In this document: in pieces, positions 11,936 to 24,757 of the stretch
Position numbering within the stretch: position 1 is the stretch's first letter
How the letters are laid out: each line of letters opens with the position of its first letter
Origin: Moringa oleifera
Taxonomy: Eukaryota > Streptophyta > Magnoliopsida > Brassicales > Moringaceae
Reading direction: 5' to 3'
Length of the DNA: 64,000 bases
Assembly: GCA_021397835.1 (NCBI GenBank)
Contig: JAJFZO010000889.1
Span: 4,960,001 to 5,024,000 of the forward strand
Program-made: the position numbers and the translations under genes
The notes under the pieces: generated by a model
Told to the model about the DNA's origin: nothing
What the model saw: only the letters and a program-made list of their open reading frames with translations
The model's database searches: none

Positions 11936-12605
11936 CTTAACATGGAGAAGAACAAGAATTAGTACTTGAAAGTGAAAACTAGGCTGCATTTTCATTATGT
12001 CAAATCAAGCTTTCTCTGGAATACATCAAAATTGCAAAAGTTCAGCAAGATTTTTTGTATTACTTTTGCTTCAATGAGATTTTCTATTAGAGAAATTTAC
12101 TCTCTCTTCAACTAAAATTATAAAATTCACACTACAAAGTAAACCCTTTTGGGCCATTGCCCTTGGGCTTCCAATCCATCCTACCAAGGAATCAGCCCAA
12201 GGAAAAGTTACCCTCCAAATTTTATTGCACGGGAATCAAGTTTTTCAGGTGGAAGTGACAGAATTGTACTCAAAAGTATCACATTCTTATAGGAAACTGA
12301 AACTGTTTGATTTGAACAGTGGGCAAAATTTTGGGCCTTCAAGGCTGGAGCTTTAAGCCAGTGGTAAGGTTAAAGGATTTTGATCCCCTGAAATAGAAGA
12401 GTTAAAGAAGAATCAAAATGCAGCTACAAAATTCTGCCCACAAGAAACCTACAAGCAAGGGGAGCCCTTTAGGCCATTTCAGATTCTCAATTTTCTCCAC
12501 ATATCACTTTCCGTCATTTTCCATCAAAAGAACTCGAGGGTTCAGGAAAGAGAAAGAAAGTATCGGCCTTTGACCCAGAAAACTCTTCTCTTATCTTCTA
12601 ACAAA

Positions 12606-12629
12606 CTCTCTCTCTCTCTCTCTCTCTCT
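12606..12629 (+). repeat. (CT)n tract in the DUF620 leader
   Basis: Twelve CT units end 44 bases before the DUF620 start codon, so the tract is probably in the 5' UTR or core promoter. Pyrimidine tracts at this position are common in plant promoters. Confidence 0.7.
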
Positions 12630-12673
12630 GTTTCTTCGTTACTTGAATCTCTTCCTTCTGTGTAGGCTGCTTC

Positions 12674-14296
12674 ATGAGGAAACTTTGCCCGAATATCGAC
12701 AAAGAAGATGGCCTTGAGACGGTCCTCGAGGTTCCGATACCGGAGGAAATGTTCACTAGCATGGGAAGCAGTCTTGCATTGCGGTGGCAGAACATGTTGA
12801 CGTGGATGAAAGCTCAGACTTCTGATAAATGGTCGCAGCCAGTCATCGCCGGCCGCGTCAACGAGCTCCGCTTCCTCCTTTACCTGGTGGGATCTCCTCT
12901 CATCCCTCTCCAGGTTCAAGTAGGCCATTCTGTGCACAAGCCCGTCAAAGATTGCTCCATTGTAAGGAAATCTCTTTCAAGTGTTAATACAGATGTTAAT
13001 CACAGATTCTTCTTTTCTCGAGAAATAAGTTTCGTTTCCTGTTTAAATCTGTAAATCTGCACGAATCTTCTCACTTTCGGGAGATTTTAGGCTAAATTTA
13101 GGTGATGAGAAAGAAGGAAATGAAGAAAATTTGCTTACGTTAGCTTCTTTGAATCATCCAAATTGAGAACACAAGAATTGGATTGATATAAATCTGTCAA
13201 TCGCATGAATCTTGTCAATCCTGTCAAACTAATAATCATCGCCGCTGCTTTAGATTGGATCACCATTTTTTCATATAACAGCCTCCTCTGTTTTTTCCTC
13301 TTTTGCGTAGCAAGCTTCAACAGCCAAATACATCGTGCAACAGTACATTGCGGCAACGGGAGGCCAACAAGCTTTGAACGCAGTGCACAGTATGTGCGTG
13401 ACCGGTCAGGTGAAGATCACGGCATCGGAGTTCCACCAAGCTGACGAGACCAGGAATGTGAAGTGCAACGAGGAATTGGGCGGCTTCGTGTTGTGGCAGA
13501 AGGATCCAGACTTGTGGTGCTTGGAGTTTGTGGTGTCAGGTTGCAAGGTGATCAGTGGAAGTAATGGCAAGCTCTCATGGAGGCATTCCTCCAATCAACA
13601 ATCACCCGTTTCAAAGGGCCCTCCTAGACCCTTAAGGCGCTTCTTACAGGTACCCATGAAGCTGCGAGTCGCTTATCAGATTTCCCATAGCCTGTTTGAT
13701 GATTTCATCTTGGGTTGTAGACTTTGAATATCGTAGAAATGTAATTCCCCAAAGAACTTCAAATTTCACATAAATCATCAAAACCCATATAAATTTTTAT
13801 CTAATCTGGGCAGGGTTTGGACCCAAGATCCACGGCCAACTTGTTCATCGACGCCACATGCATCGGAGAGAAGATAATCAATGGAGATGACTGCTTTATA
13901 CTCAAGTTAGAGACAAGCCCAGCAATCCGTGAAGCACAAAGTGGGCCTAACTACGAGATAATACACCACACCATCTGGGGCTACTTTAGCCAGAGATCAG
14001 GCCTTCTGGTTCAATTCGAGGACTCGAGGTTGCTCAGGATGCGAACCAAAGAAGACGACGACGTCTTCTGGGAAACCAGCGCCGAGTCGGTGATTGATGA
14101 TTACAAGTACGTCGACAACGTCAACATTGCTCACGGCGGCCGGACTCGGGTCACGGTGTTCAGGTACGGAGAGCAGTCCGCTAACCACAAGAGACAAATG
14201 GAAGAGAAATGGAAGATTGAAGAGGTTGATTTTAACATTTGGGGCCTGACCAGCAGCCACTTTTTGCCTCCTGCAGAACTAAACACAAAAGATTAA
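12674..14296 (+). CDS. DUF620 family protein
   Basis: Plant-specific family of unknown biochemical function. Exons 12674-12961, 13311-13649 and 13814-14296 join in frame to 369 residues, the usual length. The N-terminus MRKLCPNIDKEDGLETVLEV leads into the family's characteristic QASTAKYIVQQYIAATGGQ at the exon 1-2 junction, then GGFVLWQKDPDLWCLEFVVS. The last exon has GYFSQRSGLLVQFEDSRLLR and a C-terminal KWKIEEVDFNIWGLTSSHFL. No signal peptide or membrane segment is seen. Intron phases are all 0. From memory, Arabidopsis At5g66740, a DUF620 gene, is adjacent to DDM1 (At5g66750); here a DUF620 gene and DDM1 share the window but are more than 40 kb apart. Confidence 0.88.
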
Positions 14297-15920
14297 GATG
14301 CTTTTATAGCATGGTAGGAAGATATGTCCATTTTTTTAAACATATTTTTTATTTCCACAAGATCAGTGATTAAAAAAAAAGAGTGTAAATACCAGTGAAT
14401 TTCAGGGCAATTTTGAATGTAGTGTAACATTTTTGAAAAACTAAGTAGCTGTTTGATAATAACTTTATAACCAATTTGATTGTAATGCATAGTTGATATC
14501 AGACACAATGAAACTGATATTATGTAGTTCCAACACTTAAATCTCATATCACAAGATTATCATTAATTAAAAATATAATAATATTATTATTATTCATAAT
14601 TTATATTTTAAAATTACATAAAAAATTAAGATAAAAACATCTTAAAAGTCAACAATAATCACGATATGATATAAATTAAAATAATATATACTTATTTTCT
14701 AACAAAAAAATACATGACCAGCTCGCAAGGGGGTCAGATAAATCGTTTTGGGCCATCCGTTAATGGACTTGACGAGTAGCAGGAGGTCAGAAAGCCATTA
14801 GTTGTCTTGCACAAAAAGCCCAACAGAAAGCATTAAGATGTCCACGAGATACTTACAATTAACATATGTTTTCTGTATTTTAGTTTAACTTGATCTTTTA
14901 ACTTGTTTGGTCACAACTTTATTGTCCATTTTTTTTATCAGAGTATCACAGAAAAAAAAAACATGATCTTATGTTTTAGGTTAATATAGAAAATATTTGA
15001 TTTTACTTCAAATCAATTGAATCAATTATATATTTAATATATTATTTTGATTTAAATTGGATTATAGTTCAAATATTTGCCAAAAATTATGAATATTTTG
15101 TTATCAAGATGATTCAAATAAATTTTAATTTGAGTTTATTATTTAAATTTAAATAATTTTTGATTTATAAGTTATTATATATATTTAAAAAATTGATAAT
15201 ATAAAATTAAAAAATTATATTAAAAAAATTTAACTTTAATATTTTTTTATATTTATGAAAAATTTTAAATAAAAATTCGTTGTCCAAGATTTTTAATTTT
15301 AATATTTTAAATATTTAAATAAAATTTAAATTAAATCAATTTAAATTTGCAATTAATCAATATGTGAAATGTATAATTCAATTTTTTTTAATATTTGCAC
15401 TATGTTTTGTTTTCCAAATCTAAAACCATCTTAAGTTAAAATAACTTAACTTATTTAAGTAATATTAATGAAATATTTTTTGGGCAGCAGCAAAAGGTAC
15501 TATTAAGAGTAACGCAGGAGTCATGCACCTACGAAACGACATCGTTGAATGTCGGTTGGCTTTTATATCCAGTGCAGCGCATCCATGAAAAAGTTTCACT
15601 TATCATCGAAAATCGACTGTGATTATTGGTCCGATGGAGATCGACACCAATCAAAAGAAGGTCAAATTAGCTGTAAGTCAAATCCAGTATGGTGGCCCAC
15701 GAAGGCAATTAATGAGTGTTTGCTTTTGCTTATCGTCTTCTCCTTCCCAGATCAATCTTGTTCCCTTCCTAATCTGAGTCCATTCTTGACGACAAAAGCA
15801 CGTACAACAAACCAATAACAACATATATCCATATTTAAATTCAAAAAGCAAAGAAACAGGAAAAATCTTGCTCTCGATATCTGTTAATCTATCTCGCTAT
15901 CTATCTCTTCCGTAATCGGA
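14297..15920. other. AT-rich intergenic DNA between DUF620 and DUF1195 genes
   Basis: Contains the DUF620 3' UTR, a strongly AT-rich stretch (14550-15480) with a possible third copy of the dispersed AT-rich repeat, and the promoter and leader of the next gene. No open frame here resembles a protein. Confidence 0.6.
15095..15250 (+). repeat. AT-rich dispersed repeat, possible copy C
   Basis: The stretch around CAAATAAATTTTAATTT and AAATAATTTTTGATTTATAA resembles the reverse complement of the right arm of the element at 54840-55860 and, more weakly, the start of copy A. Low complexity makes this assignment uncertain. Confidence 0.3.
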
Positions 15921-17348
15921 ATGAAGGATGACGATAGCCTCCCAACGATAACCGCAACGACGACGACAAATGTCAAGAAGGAAGCCGCGGATTCGGGTCT
16001 GTTTGGTAAAGGCCGATACAAGTTCTGGGCCTTAGCTGCCATTTTGTTGCTCGCATTTTGGTCAATGTTTACCGGCACCGTCACCTTGCAGTGGTCCGCC
16101 GGGAATCTCAACCGTCTATCTGAGAGTATTGACGTCCCTATCCACGATGATCTCGACGTCCTTGTTAGTTTCTCTCTCTCATTTTCTGCTAGTATGACTG
16201 TTATGTAGTTTGTGCTGGGTTTTTAAGATCTTGGCTAATTGGGTGAGGTTTTCGGGTTTTTTTCTTTTTGGTTTTTGTTGTGAGTGTGATAGGAAATGGA
16301 GGAGAGGGAGAAGGTGGTGAAACACATGTGGGATGTGTACACTAATAGCCGTCGGATCAGGTTACCGAGGTTTTGGCAAGAGGCTTTCGAGGCTGCCTAC
16401 GAGGACTTGACCAGTGATGTTCCTGGGGTTAGAGAGGCTGCCATTGGTGAGATTGCGAAGATGTCGGTTCGCTCCATAAATCTTGATCCGCCTCCCGTCC
16501 AATCAACGGTTAGGATTCATGATTAAATTTCATATTTGCTGCTGTAATTACATTTTACTTTTATATTCTGTCGTTTTGAATCTGAGGGATGGGTCTAGTT
16601 TTGAGTGTTTGAGATTAGTGTACTGAATTACTGCTGTGGAAAAATGGAACTGATCGGTTTGCTCTGCTTGCATTTGCTTTGGTGTTCGGGTTTGAAATGT
16701 TTTAGAAATATGATATACTTTCCTCATTAGTTTATGGGTGCAATTTGTGACTCTTCGAAGAGTATTATTTTGGCCTATTAAGGTTGTCTATGTTAATGTG
16801 TAATGTTCTGATTTAAAAAAAAAAAGGTGTAATGTCCAACTAACCAACCAATCTGTTCTGATAATTGTCTTTAACTGTAAATTTGGCTGGCTTTGGGTTC
16901 AATTTGTAAGCTTTTGATTGTGTTAGTGGTTATTTTTGTCATTAAATCCTTGTAGGAGCTTCTTCAAGGGATTTATTTCTTCCAATTCACTAAAGATTCA
17001 GTACTATCCTTTTGTCACAGTGACCTTTTTCGTTGCACTTCATCTTTGTTAGCTCCTGAAAGCTCTGTGTTCATCTGTTCAGTTCATTTCCTTATTTCAC
17101 TTTATTTATTTGTCGAAGTATGTAATTCTCATTTGGCATCATGATGAATGATGATTTCTTCTTTTGTGTCTCCTCTTTATGTCTACCCATTCCATTCTCA
17201 GTGCTTGTCTTTTGGTTCTCGGATCAATATAGTTTTTGTTCACATACGTACCATCCATCAAAATTAAGTTTAGTTATCTTTTTCTGTTTTTGTTTCTTAG
17301 TAGAAAATGAGAAAAGAATTCTTAAGACCTCCTTTTTGCTAAGACAAA

Positions 17349-17379
<31 letters not shown>

Positions 17380-19353
17380 GCTGCTTTATTTTAATATGGT
17401 TCAGCTCAGTCTGGGTATCTTGCAGTCTGTTTTACATTAGCACTTTGGTTGTCAGATGAAAATGCATCTTTTGAGCAGTATGCAAGCCTAGTACTTTAAT
17501 CAGTCAAGCCAATGTCATCCTCTGAGTATTAGCATCACCGTCGTAGATGCTAATTGGGATTCATTGCTATGGCTTGAATCAAGGTTAGATGTCCAAGTTC
17601 TCAGTGACCGGATGAGCATTGTGAAACATAGTCCTTTGTGCTTCGGCTGCAAGGTCTTATCAGAAGGAAGAGAGTTTGTTAGCCACATTTGAATCTCCAG
17701 TAACAAGCCTATAAAAGTAGTTCAAGGTCTGTAGTTCAGCATTGATTGATATGAGTGCCAATGTTGTGGGCAAATACTATGACTACTCTTCTGCCCTAAA
17801 CTGTTCAGTCCACATTTTCCTACCTGAGGTATTTAGCAACATGCCTAGTGTTTGTATGACACTGGGATTTTTTGTTCCTTCAAGATCCTAGTGTGCCAAA
17901 ATCTTTATCATAGTCGGATTATGGGTTTGACAGTTTCAGGAAAGTTTCTGTTATGGACTTACCAGGATTTGGAGACTATATTTTCCGCAGTTTCTAGGCC
18001 AAAGGCTGAAGCTCTTGTTACAAGAATCAGGTTGCCAATCAATTTCCTCTCTATTGGTTGAACAGGAAGTAGGCCATCAGCTTTTGTATAGCAGTTTCCT
18101 AAGAGCTATGATGATCTGATTGAGCCTCATCAGTCATAGTGTGGATCTTGTGTGTTCTTTTTGTTTTTCTTTCAATTTTTATTTTTGGCTCACATTGAGG
18201 TGTTATTAAGGTGAGGCGATACTCTTACAAAAGATTGTAGTGAGGTGATTCATTTTATTGCAGACTTGATTCATTTTGTTGAGCGTTGATATTGTCTTCA
18301 TTTTTGGTGCACGATCAGAAATTAGGTAATGCACTCATTCTAACCGTCATTAAAAAAACAATGTAGGTTTAGCATCCTGAAGAACTTAATACTGGAGCAT
18401 GACTAAACTGGAACATATTTGAAGTGATAGTTTTGTTCTTCCTTGCTTCTGTTGCTATCATACAGACATTAGAATTTTACTGTCACGTAGTCTTGTGGAC
18501 TGTTTTTGAGCTCTTGCTCTCAGCATCATGTTCTTAAATGAAGGTATTTAAGAGTTTGCATTTAGCCTTTCTGTTTTATCTACGAGCGCCTGATAACAAA
18601 TTTACCATGATGACTGGTGTGATTTATATTTACATTGTGTTATCCTATGGAAATATGTTCAGGGCTTTTGATGGCTTTCAATGGAGAGAGTAAGGTTATG
18701 CCAGTGCATTTTTCTTTCTTTGCATTTTGTGTTGTTTATAAAACAGTGAGCGAACATCAGAAAGTTCCAATCTCTGAAACTGTCTAATGTATTGTGGGGT
18801 CAGTGGACAAGGATACCGAAAAGGAAAGGTCAGGAGCTTGATGTTGCATTTGATGAAAATAATGGGATTCTGGTATTTATGAAAAGAAAAAAAAAAAAGC
18901 TATCTGGGGCCTTTCGCAGCTCTTTGAGTTTCACATGTGAATTCTCAATAGTATTATTTACTATTCAAATGACTGATGATTATACATACCGAGTCTGTCT
19001 ATACATAGGTGGTGCCATAAAGAGCTTTGATATCTGCTTTTGATGATAGCGGTTAAGGTGTTCTGCATTACTAATTGGCATGATTTGAATCAAATGAAAC
19101 TGAATTGTAGCTAAGGAGACCTTTGAACATCCAGACACAAAGTGTCAGTGGAAGTAATTCTTTGAATAATATTGCCTGATGCTCTTTTCTTGTGTTTCAT
19201 TTACTAAACCAGAAACATTATAAAACTAACTTACCTCCCTGGTTGTGTTCTTTTTTATATGTATGTTTTCAGAGTGCACGAGAATTGAGTAAGAATCTGA
19301 AGCTAGCAGAGAAAGGCAGAACAATTCTAACCTCAAAATTGAATGGTCGATGA
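15921..19353 (+). CDS. Small single-pass membrane protein, DUF1195 family
   Basis: Three exons, 15921-16163, 16293-16508 and 19273-19353, all joined in phase 0, give 179 residues. The second intron is 2.76 kb. Residues 1-30 are Thr/Lys-rich; then GRYKFWALAAILLLAFWSMF makes one clear membrane segment (about residues 34-54), followed by a conserved-looking TGTVTLQWSAGNLNRLSE. Exon 2 is soluble and helical (VVKHMWDVYTNSRRIRLPRF). The last exon ends TILTSKLNGR. This pattern fits the plant-only DUF1195 family of about 160-180 residues. Its function is unknown. From memory, in Arabidopsis a DUF1195 gene (At4g36660) lies between a polyol transporter and pBrp, as it does here apart from the intervening DUF620 gene. 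Confidence 0.8.
17349..17374. repeat. (AT)n microsatellite in DUF1195 intron 2
   Basis: Thirteen uninterrupted AT units within the long second intron; likely polymorphic. Confidence 0.9.
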
Positions 19354-20126
19354 TGTTGTGAAGGATGCTGATAATCTGAGGTTTCAAAATCTTCATTATT
19401 TTGTGTGATGCTCATGTGCTACCCAAAGTTTGTGTGAGGTAGAGATGGGCGAAATCATACTTCATGTTTTGATAACCCGGACAAACTATGTATTTATTAG
19501 GTATCATTCTTCCAAATTTTGCTGTCAATGTGTTGCCAATGGGTGGTAAACGGAACAACCTTTTCGAGCAGATAAATCCATGTCACAGAAACATCTAGCA
19601 GATTTTCTTATAAATTCAAGTGATTTTTCTTCACTCTTCAGAGATGATTAAATGTTGATGGTACTGGGCATGGACTGGCTTACCTATAAGCTAAACTCAG
19701 TTGATTTCTGCTTAATAGTTTCTTTCCTGCATCTCTGAATATTGTTCATCAATTGCCTAGAATTCATGGAAGGCGGTAGAACATTGGGTAAGATTTAGGA
19801 AATTCACTATGAGGTTGTAAATTGCAAGTTGAACCAAACGGGATGTCCTTATGCCATATTGAAGAGCTTAAAACAATTAATTGCTTGCCTTCGATCGAGT
19901 TTCTCCTATTTTGACTTGATTAACAACTAGATGAGCCTAAAGTTTCCAGTACAAATACAGAAAAAGAGACAAGGGCAGAGTCAGATATGATGCAAGGCCT
20001 TCTCTTGAGGTTGGATCTACTTTTGGCCCAACTAAAATGAAACCCAGTGTGGCTGCTGACATAATTTCCTTCGAGTACTCACCAGCAACAGTTAACAAGT
20101 AGCTCCTCCCAATATTACCAGAAGAA

Positions 20127-23100
20127 ATGAAGTGCCCGTACTGCTCGGCGGCGCCGGGCCGGTGTAGTACGACGAGCACTGGGCGGTCCATCACGGAGTG
20201 CAGCTCCTGCGGGCGAGTCGTGGAAGAACGCCAATCCCAAAACCATCACCTCTTCCATCTCCGGACCCAAGACAACCCACTCTGCCTTGTAACCTCCGAC
20301 CTCCCAACCGTCCACCAGCGAGCCCACCAAGCCAATGACCAACAAGATGAGGATCCGTTCGAGCCAACGGGCTTCATCACAGCCTTCTCTACATGGTCCC
20401 TTGAACCTAGTCCGCTCTTCCTCCGCTCTTCCCTCCCCTTTTCTGGCCACCTCGCGGAGCTCGAGCGCACCCTCGAACTTTCTTCCTCGTCTTCGTTGAC
20501 GTCGTCGACGGTCGTGGTTGATAATTTAAGAGCCTACATGCAGATCATCGATGTGGCCTCGATTCTGGGATTGGACTATGATATATCGGACCATGCGTTT
20601 AGGTTGTTTAGAGATTGCTGCTCCGCTACTTGCTTGAGAAACAGGAGCGTTGAAGCTCTTGCTACTGCTGCGCTTGTTCAGGCCATTAGGGAAGCCCAAG
20701 AGCCCAGAACCCTCCAGGTACTCCAATTCCTCTATTTGTTATAATTATCACCATTGTTTTGTTATTGTCAGTGGTATATTTTTGTTCCATTCATATACTA
20801 AACTGTAAATCTGAATTGGGTAGATTCTCTTCCCTTCACCTGATCGGCTTGATCATATGAATGAGTTTTAAAATTTAATTAGAAATTCAAAATGGTAGTC
20901 AAATCAATGCTTGTTGCAATAAATTTAGTGGTAGAGGAATTGTTTGAAACCTTGAGGAAGGTAAGGGGAGAGGCCTACTCTTAATGTTTTCATGAGTTTT
21001 GGCTTTTTTCTGGTTTCTAGTTGGTGAAGAATGTTAAGTAAATGTGGTGACCAATTTATATAGAAGGATATTTTGGGGTTTTCACACAGCTTTAGACTTT
21101 ATATAAGAGAGAATTTTACATGTCTACAGTGAGCACTAGGGTTTATATTATACAAAGGGAGATTACAAGGGTATTTAAAGAAAACATAAGCTGTTTCTCT
21201 TTTTTGACTTCCCACTGACTACAAGATAGATGTTGCTCTCAATCGGAGGGGAATCATTATAAATCGTGTGTTTTTGTGATTATTTATTTATTTATTTATA
21301 TCTAAGTTTGAAAATTTTGGTATTTAATCCCTGCAATTAGGGATTTAGTATTTAATTGCTATATCAGACTTCTGAGTTTTGAGGTTGAAAGCAATGGGTA
21401 GCGAAGAAAATTCATCACGTGGGATTATCAAGTTTGATGGTACAAATTATGCTTTTTGGAGAATGCAAATCGAGGATTATCTCTATGCCAAAAAACTACA
21501 TGAACCACTTTTGAGTCAAAAGTCTGAAAAGATTTCAGAAAGTGATTGGAGTCTTCTTGATAGACAGGTATTGGGGATTATTCGATTGACACTATCAAAG
21601 AATGTTGCTCACTATGTTGTGAAGGAGAAAACAACTGTGGGTCTGATGAAGGTGTTATCTGACATATATGAAAGACCTTTAGCAATTAACAAGGTTTTTC
21701 TCATGAGAAAGTTATTTCACTTGAAAATGAGTGAAGGGACTTTTGTGGCAACTCATCTTAATGAGTTTAATACTATTATTAATCAGTTGTCTTCTCTTGA
21801 AATTAACTTTGACGATGAGGTACGTGCCACGATATTTTTGGCATCACTCCCAAATAGTTGGGAACCCATGAGGGCAACAATTAGTAATTCTTTTGGGAGT
21901 TCAAAATTAAATTTTAATGATGTTTGGAATGAAATTCTTGCGGAAGATGTTTGCAAAATTGATTCGAGTAAAACATCGCTTTCAAATTTTGCCCTAAATA
22001 TTGGAAATAGGGGAAGAGAAATTGATAGAAATTTTAATCGCAATAAGTGCAAAGCTAAGTCAAGGAATGGAGGAGGCAAGTCTAGATCCAGAAGAAATTT
22101 GGAGTGTTGGAATTGTGGAAAATCAGGTCACATAAAGAAGGATTGTCAAAAGAGACTTGAGAACAAAGCTGATATTGCAAATGCTTTCACTGAGGTAAAA
22201 GATGCATATTGATAGTACTCTTGAGTCTTGAGTTTTAAATTATGTCGCTGGTAATTATGGGAAGGTTTATCTTGTTGTTGGAGAACTTTTGGATATTGTT
22301 GGGAAAAATATTACTTGGTTTTCTATCGTTTTTTTGTGTTGGAGAATTAATTTCACTTCTTTGTTTGAGCAATTGCATGATTTTAAGAAGTCTACAATGC
22401 TGATGCTCAAATGTGGCACTGGAAACCAGGAGGCTTTTTTGTATCATATCTAGATCTTTTGACCTGCATCATGGTTCCAACGTGACCACAGAATTATTGC
22501 ACATATCAAGTTGTATCTTTAATTTGAACCTATTAAAATGAATGTCTCTTGTATCTCTATAGCCATGTATCTTTAATTTCACTCATATCACTGTAAAATC
22601 GAGTCTCTCTTTCTCTCTCTCCCCCCGTTTGCAAACAAGCCACTGTCTCTGTGTGGATGTGCGCCCCTGCATGTCCATACATACCTTTGTCCCTGCTTTT
22701 GGGCGTGTCTGTTTGTGTCTAAAGATATGTCTGAGTTTCTTTTCTTTGCTCGTGCATGCACACGTATGTGTTCTTGGTTCTGAATATTCTCTAGTGAGTT
22801 TTCTGTTCTTTACGATGATCCTGTTGCAATCTATTATCGTTCCCCTAGTAAATTCTAGGCGCTTGGTTATATGAAAATGAATGTTGTGCTCTTGGGCTTG
22901 TGTGTTCTGGATTCTGAATTTTTCTTTAGGATGATCTTGTTGCAGTCTATTACCCATTAGTGTGTAAAAGCTAGATGCTTGATTATATGAAAATAGATGT
23001 TGATGCTTCTTAAGCTAGCTAACATAACAATGCACCTCAAGTGGCTGAATGTTTTAGCCACCGTCACTTTCAGACATGGTCTTCCAACTTGGGTCATTTC

Positions 23101-24757
23101 TAATATTAGTATCTGCTTTCAAATGACAGGAAATCTCAATCGCTGCCAATGTACCTCAGAAGGAGATTGGGAAGTACATCAAGATATTGGGAGAAGCTCT
23201 ACAGTTAAGTCAGCCCATTAACAGCAATTCAATATCTGTGCATATGCCCAGATTCTGCACACTTCTTCAACTAAATAAATCTGCTCAGGTACCTTCTTAT
23301 AATGAATACTGGTTGAGACATTAAAATTTAGAAGCAGTGGAAGCATTAGTTGTGTCCTGAATGGTATAATAATTGAATGAGATGATTTGGATATTCAACC
23401 TACGAAAAATCTGGAAACCATTTACTTAATGTGGAAGTTAAAAGAAACTTTCAGAATATGGATATGAAGTGCCAGGAAATGTGAGCCTAATAAAATTGGG
23501 GAAGAGTGTCAAAATGAGTTTTCCGCCTCAACCTGTTGCAAGGTTCCAGAGGTCATTCTTGCAATATGCATTCTAATCTGCTGCACTGATAATATTCTTA
23601 CCTTTATCATCATAAAATTTAGAAAACAATATTATGTTTTTCTAATATCACTATATCAGGCCCTCCAGGATGAAATTCAACATGATATCTGTAAAGGTTT
23701 TGTTCAAACCTCATAAATGTATAAATAAAATTTGTTTCCTCATCGGAATTTGTTTTGCCTGACATAATAGAAAACAAGGACCTAGCAAACTGTAAATGAT
23801 GTTGAACTTCAGTGCAGAAAGGACTGCCCATTTGTTTGCTTTGAATTTGAGCCAGCATGATTGCTTTATCTTTCTCTTTCCTTCTGATTTTAATCTAATC
23901 TGGCTATTTTTGATTTACGTTAATTTTGCTAGGAGCTGGCAACACACATTGGAGAAGTTGTGATCAATAAATGCTTCTGCACTCGGAGGAACCCGATTAG
24001 CATATCTGCTGCTGCCATATACCTAGCATGTCAACTAGAAGACAAACGGAAGACTCAGGCAGAAATTTGTAAGGTGACCGGACTTACCGAGGTCACCCTT
24101 CGTAAAGTTTATAAGGAATTATTGGAGAACTGGGATGATCTTCTCCCATCTAATTATACTCCTGCTGTCCCACCGGAGAAAGCGTTTCCAACAACTGCAA
24201 TCTCTTCAGGTCGTTCTTCGGCTCCTAGAGTTGATCCAGTAGAAGTAAATTCATTAGACAAAAATAAGCTGCCAGAAACCAAGTCAACTAAGGCAAATGA
24301 TGCCTCTGATGGAAGTCATCAGGCCAAAAGCAAAGATGACACAGAAGGTACTGGCAGTTCTTGTGGAGTTCATCCCTCTGCATTGAGTCGACAGCCACCT
24401 TTCAGGCAGCCCTGGCTTCAGTTTGCCACTTCCAGTGGGAGGTCTTCAGGGGAAAAAAATCGAGGAGACATCGGTGACACACAGTCTAACAATCAAGAAA
24501 TGGAGCACAATGTAGATAAGCTGCCAGTTGATAAGGACACAAAACCTGCTACCACTATTAGGCCTAGCCAGTTTTCTAGTGCCTCAGCTTCAAGTGTGAG
24601 TACAATCACCTGGCCCTTTCGGCCCTCTGCTTCATCAGGGCCTTCTACAATCGTCCCAATCCTTCATCCACCAAAACTGTCACCAGGTTATGCGGAGCTT
24701 AAAGGAACTGGGGGTCAAAATGGAAGTAAAAGTGTCAATCCGCAAGCAGATGCTTAA
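20127..24757 (+). CDS. BRP1: Plant-specific TFIIB-related protein pBrp
   Basis: General transcription factor of the TFIIB family found only in plants; the Arabidopsis protein is known from the plastid outer envelope and the nucleus, and has been linked to rRNA gene transcription. Exons 20127-20717, 23130-23288 and 23933-24757 join in phase 0 to 524 residues. The N-terminal zinc ribbon has Cys3, Cys6, Cys25 and Cys28. Two cyclin-like repeats follow: about residues 105-205, containing VVVDNLRAYMQIIDVASILG, and about residues 210-325, containing HIGEVVINKCFCTRRNPISI and YLACQLEDKRKTQAEICKVT. A Ser/Pro-rich tail of about 200 residues after NWDDLLPSNYTPAVPPEKAF distinguishes pBrp from canonical TFIIB and from the shorter pBrp2. 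Intron 1 (2.4 kb) contains a copia gag insertion; the splice sites around it are intact. Confidence 0.93.
21360..21376 (+). other. Possible degenerate primer-binding site of the copia insertion
   Basis: TATATCAGACTTCTGAG, about 20 bases before the gag ATG, resembles the TGGTATCAGAGC primer-binding site (initiator tRNA-Met) of plant copia elements followed by a short leader. It has diverged, so it is only suggestive. DNA before it may be the end of a 5' LTR. Confidence 0.4.
21394..22212 (+). mobile_element. Ty1/copia gag frame (pol absent) inside pBrp intron 1
   Basis: An uninterrupted 272-codon frame in the same orientation as pBrp. It begins MGSEENSSRGIIKFDGTNYA, then FWRMQIEDYLYAKKL, the standard start of TNT1-94-like copia gag proteins. 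The gag core follows (VFLMRKLFHLKMSEGTFVAT, then LNEFNTIINQLSSL and FLASLPNSWEPM). A CCHC zinc knuckle, CWNCGKSGHIKKDC, lies at bases 22105-22146, then a stop. The protease, integrase, reverse transcriptase and RNase H that should follow are missing, and no matching 3' LTR was found by eye downstream. The frame is intact despite loss of the rest, which suggests a fairly recent insertion or selective retention. The TTG upstream at 21379 is not a plausible start. Confidence 0.88.
22767..23002 (+). repeat. Imperfect tandem duplication in pBrp intron 1
   Basis: Unit 1 (22767-22886) and unit 2 (22901-23002) share, in order, TGTGTTCT..GTTCTGAAT-like starts, GATGATC.TGTTGCA.TCTATTA, CTAG(G/A).GCTTG.TTATATGA and AAAAT.GATGTTG ends. 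Unit 2 lacks about 17 bases near its start. It lies shortly before exon 2. Confidence 0.7.
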
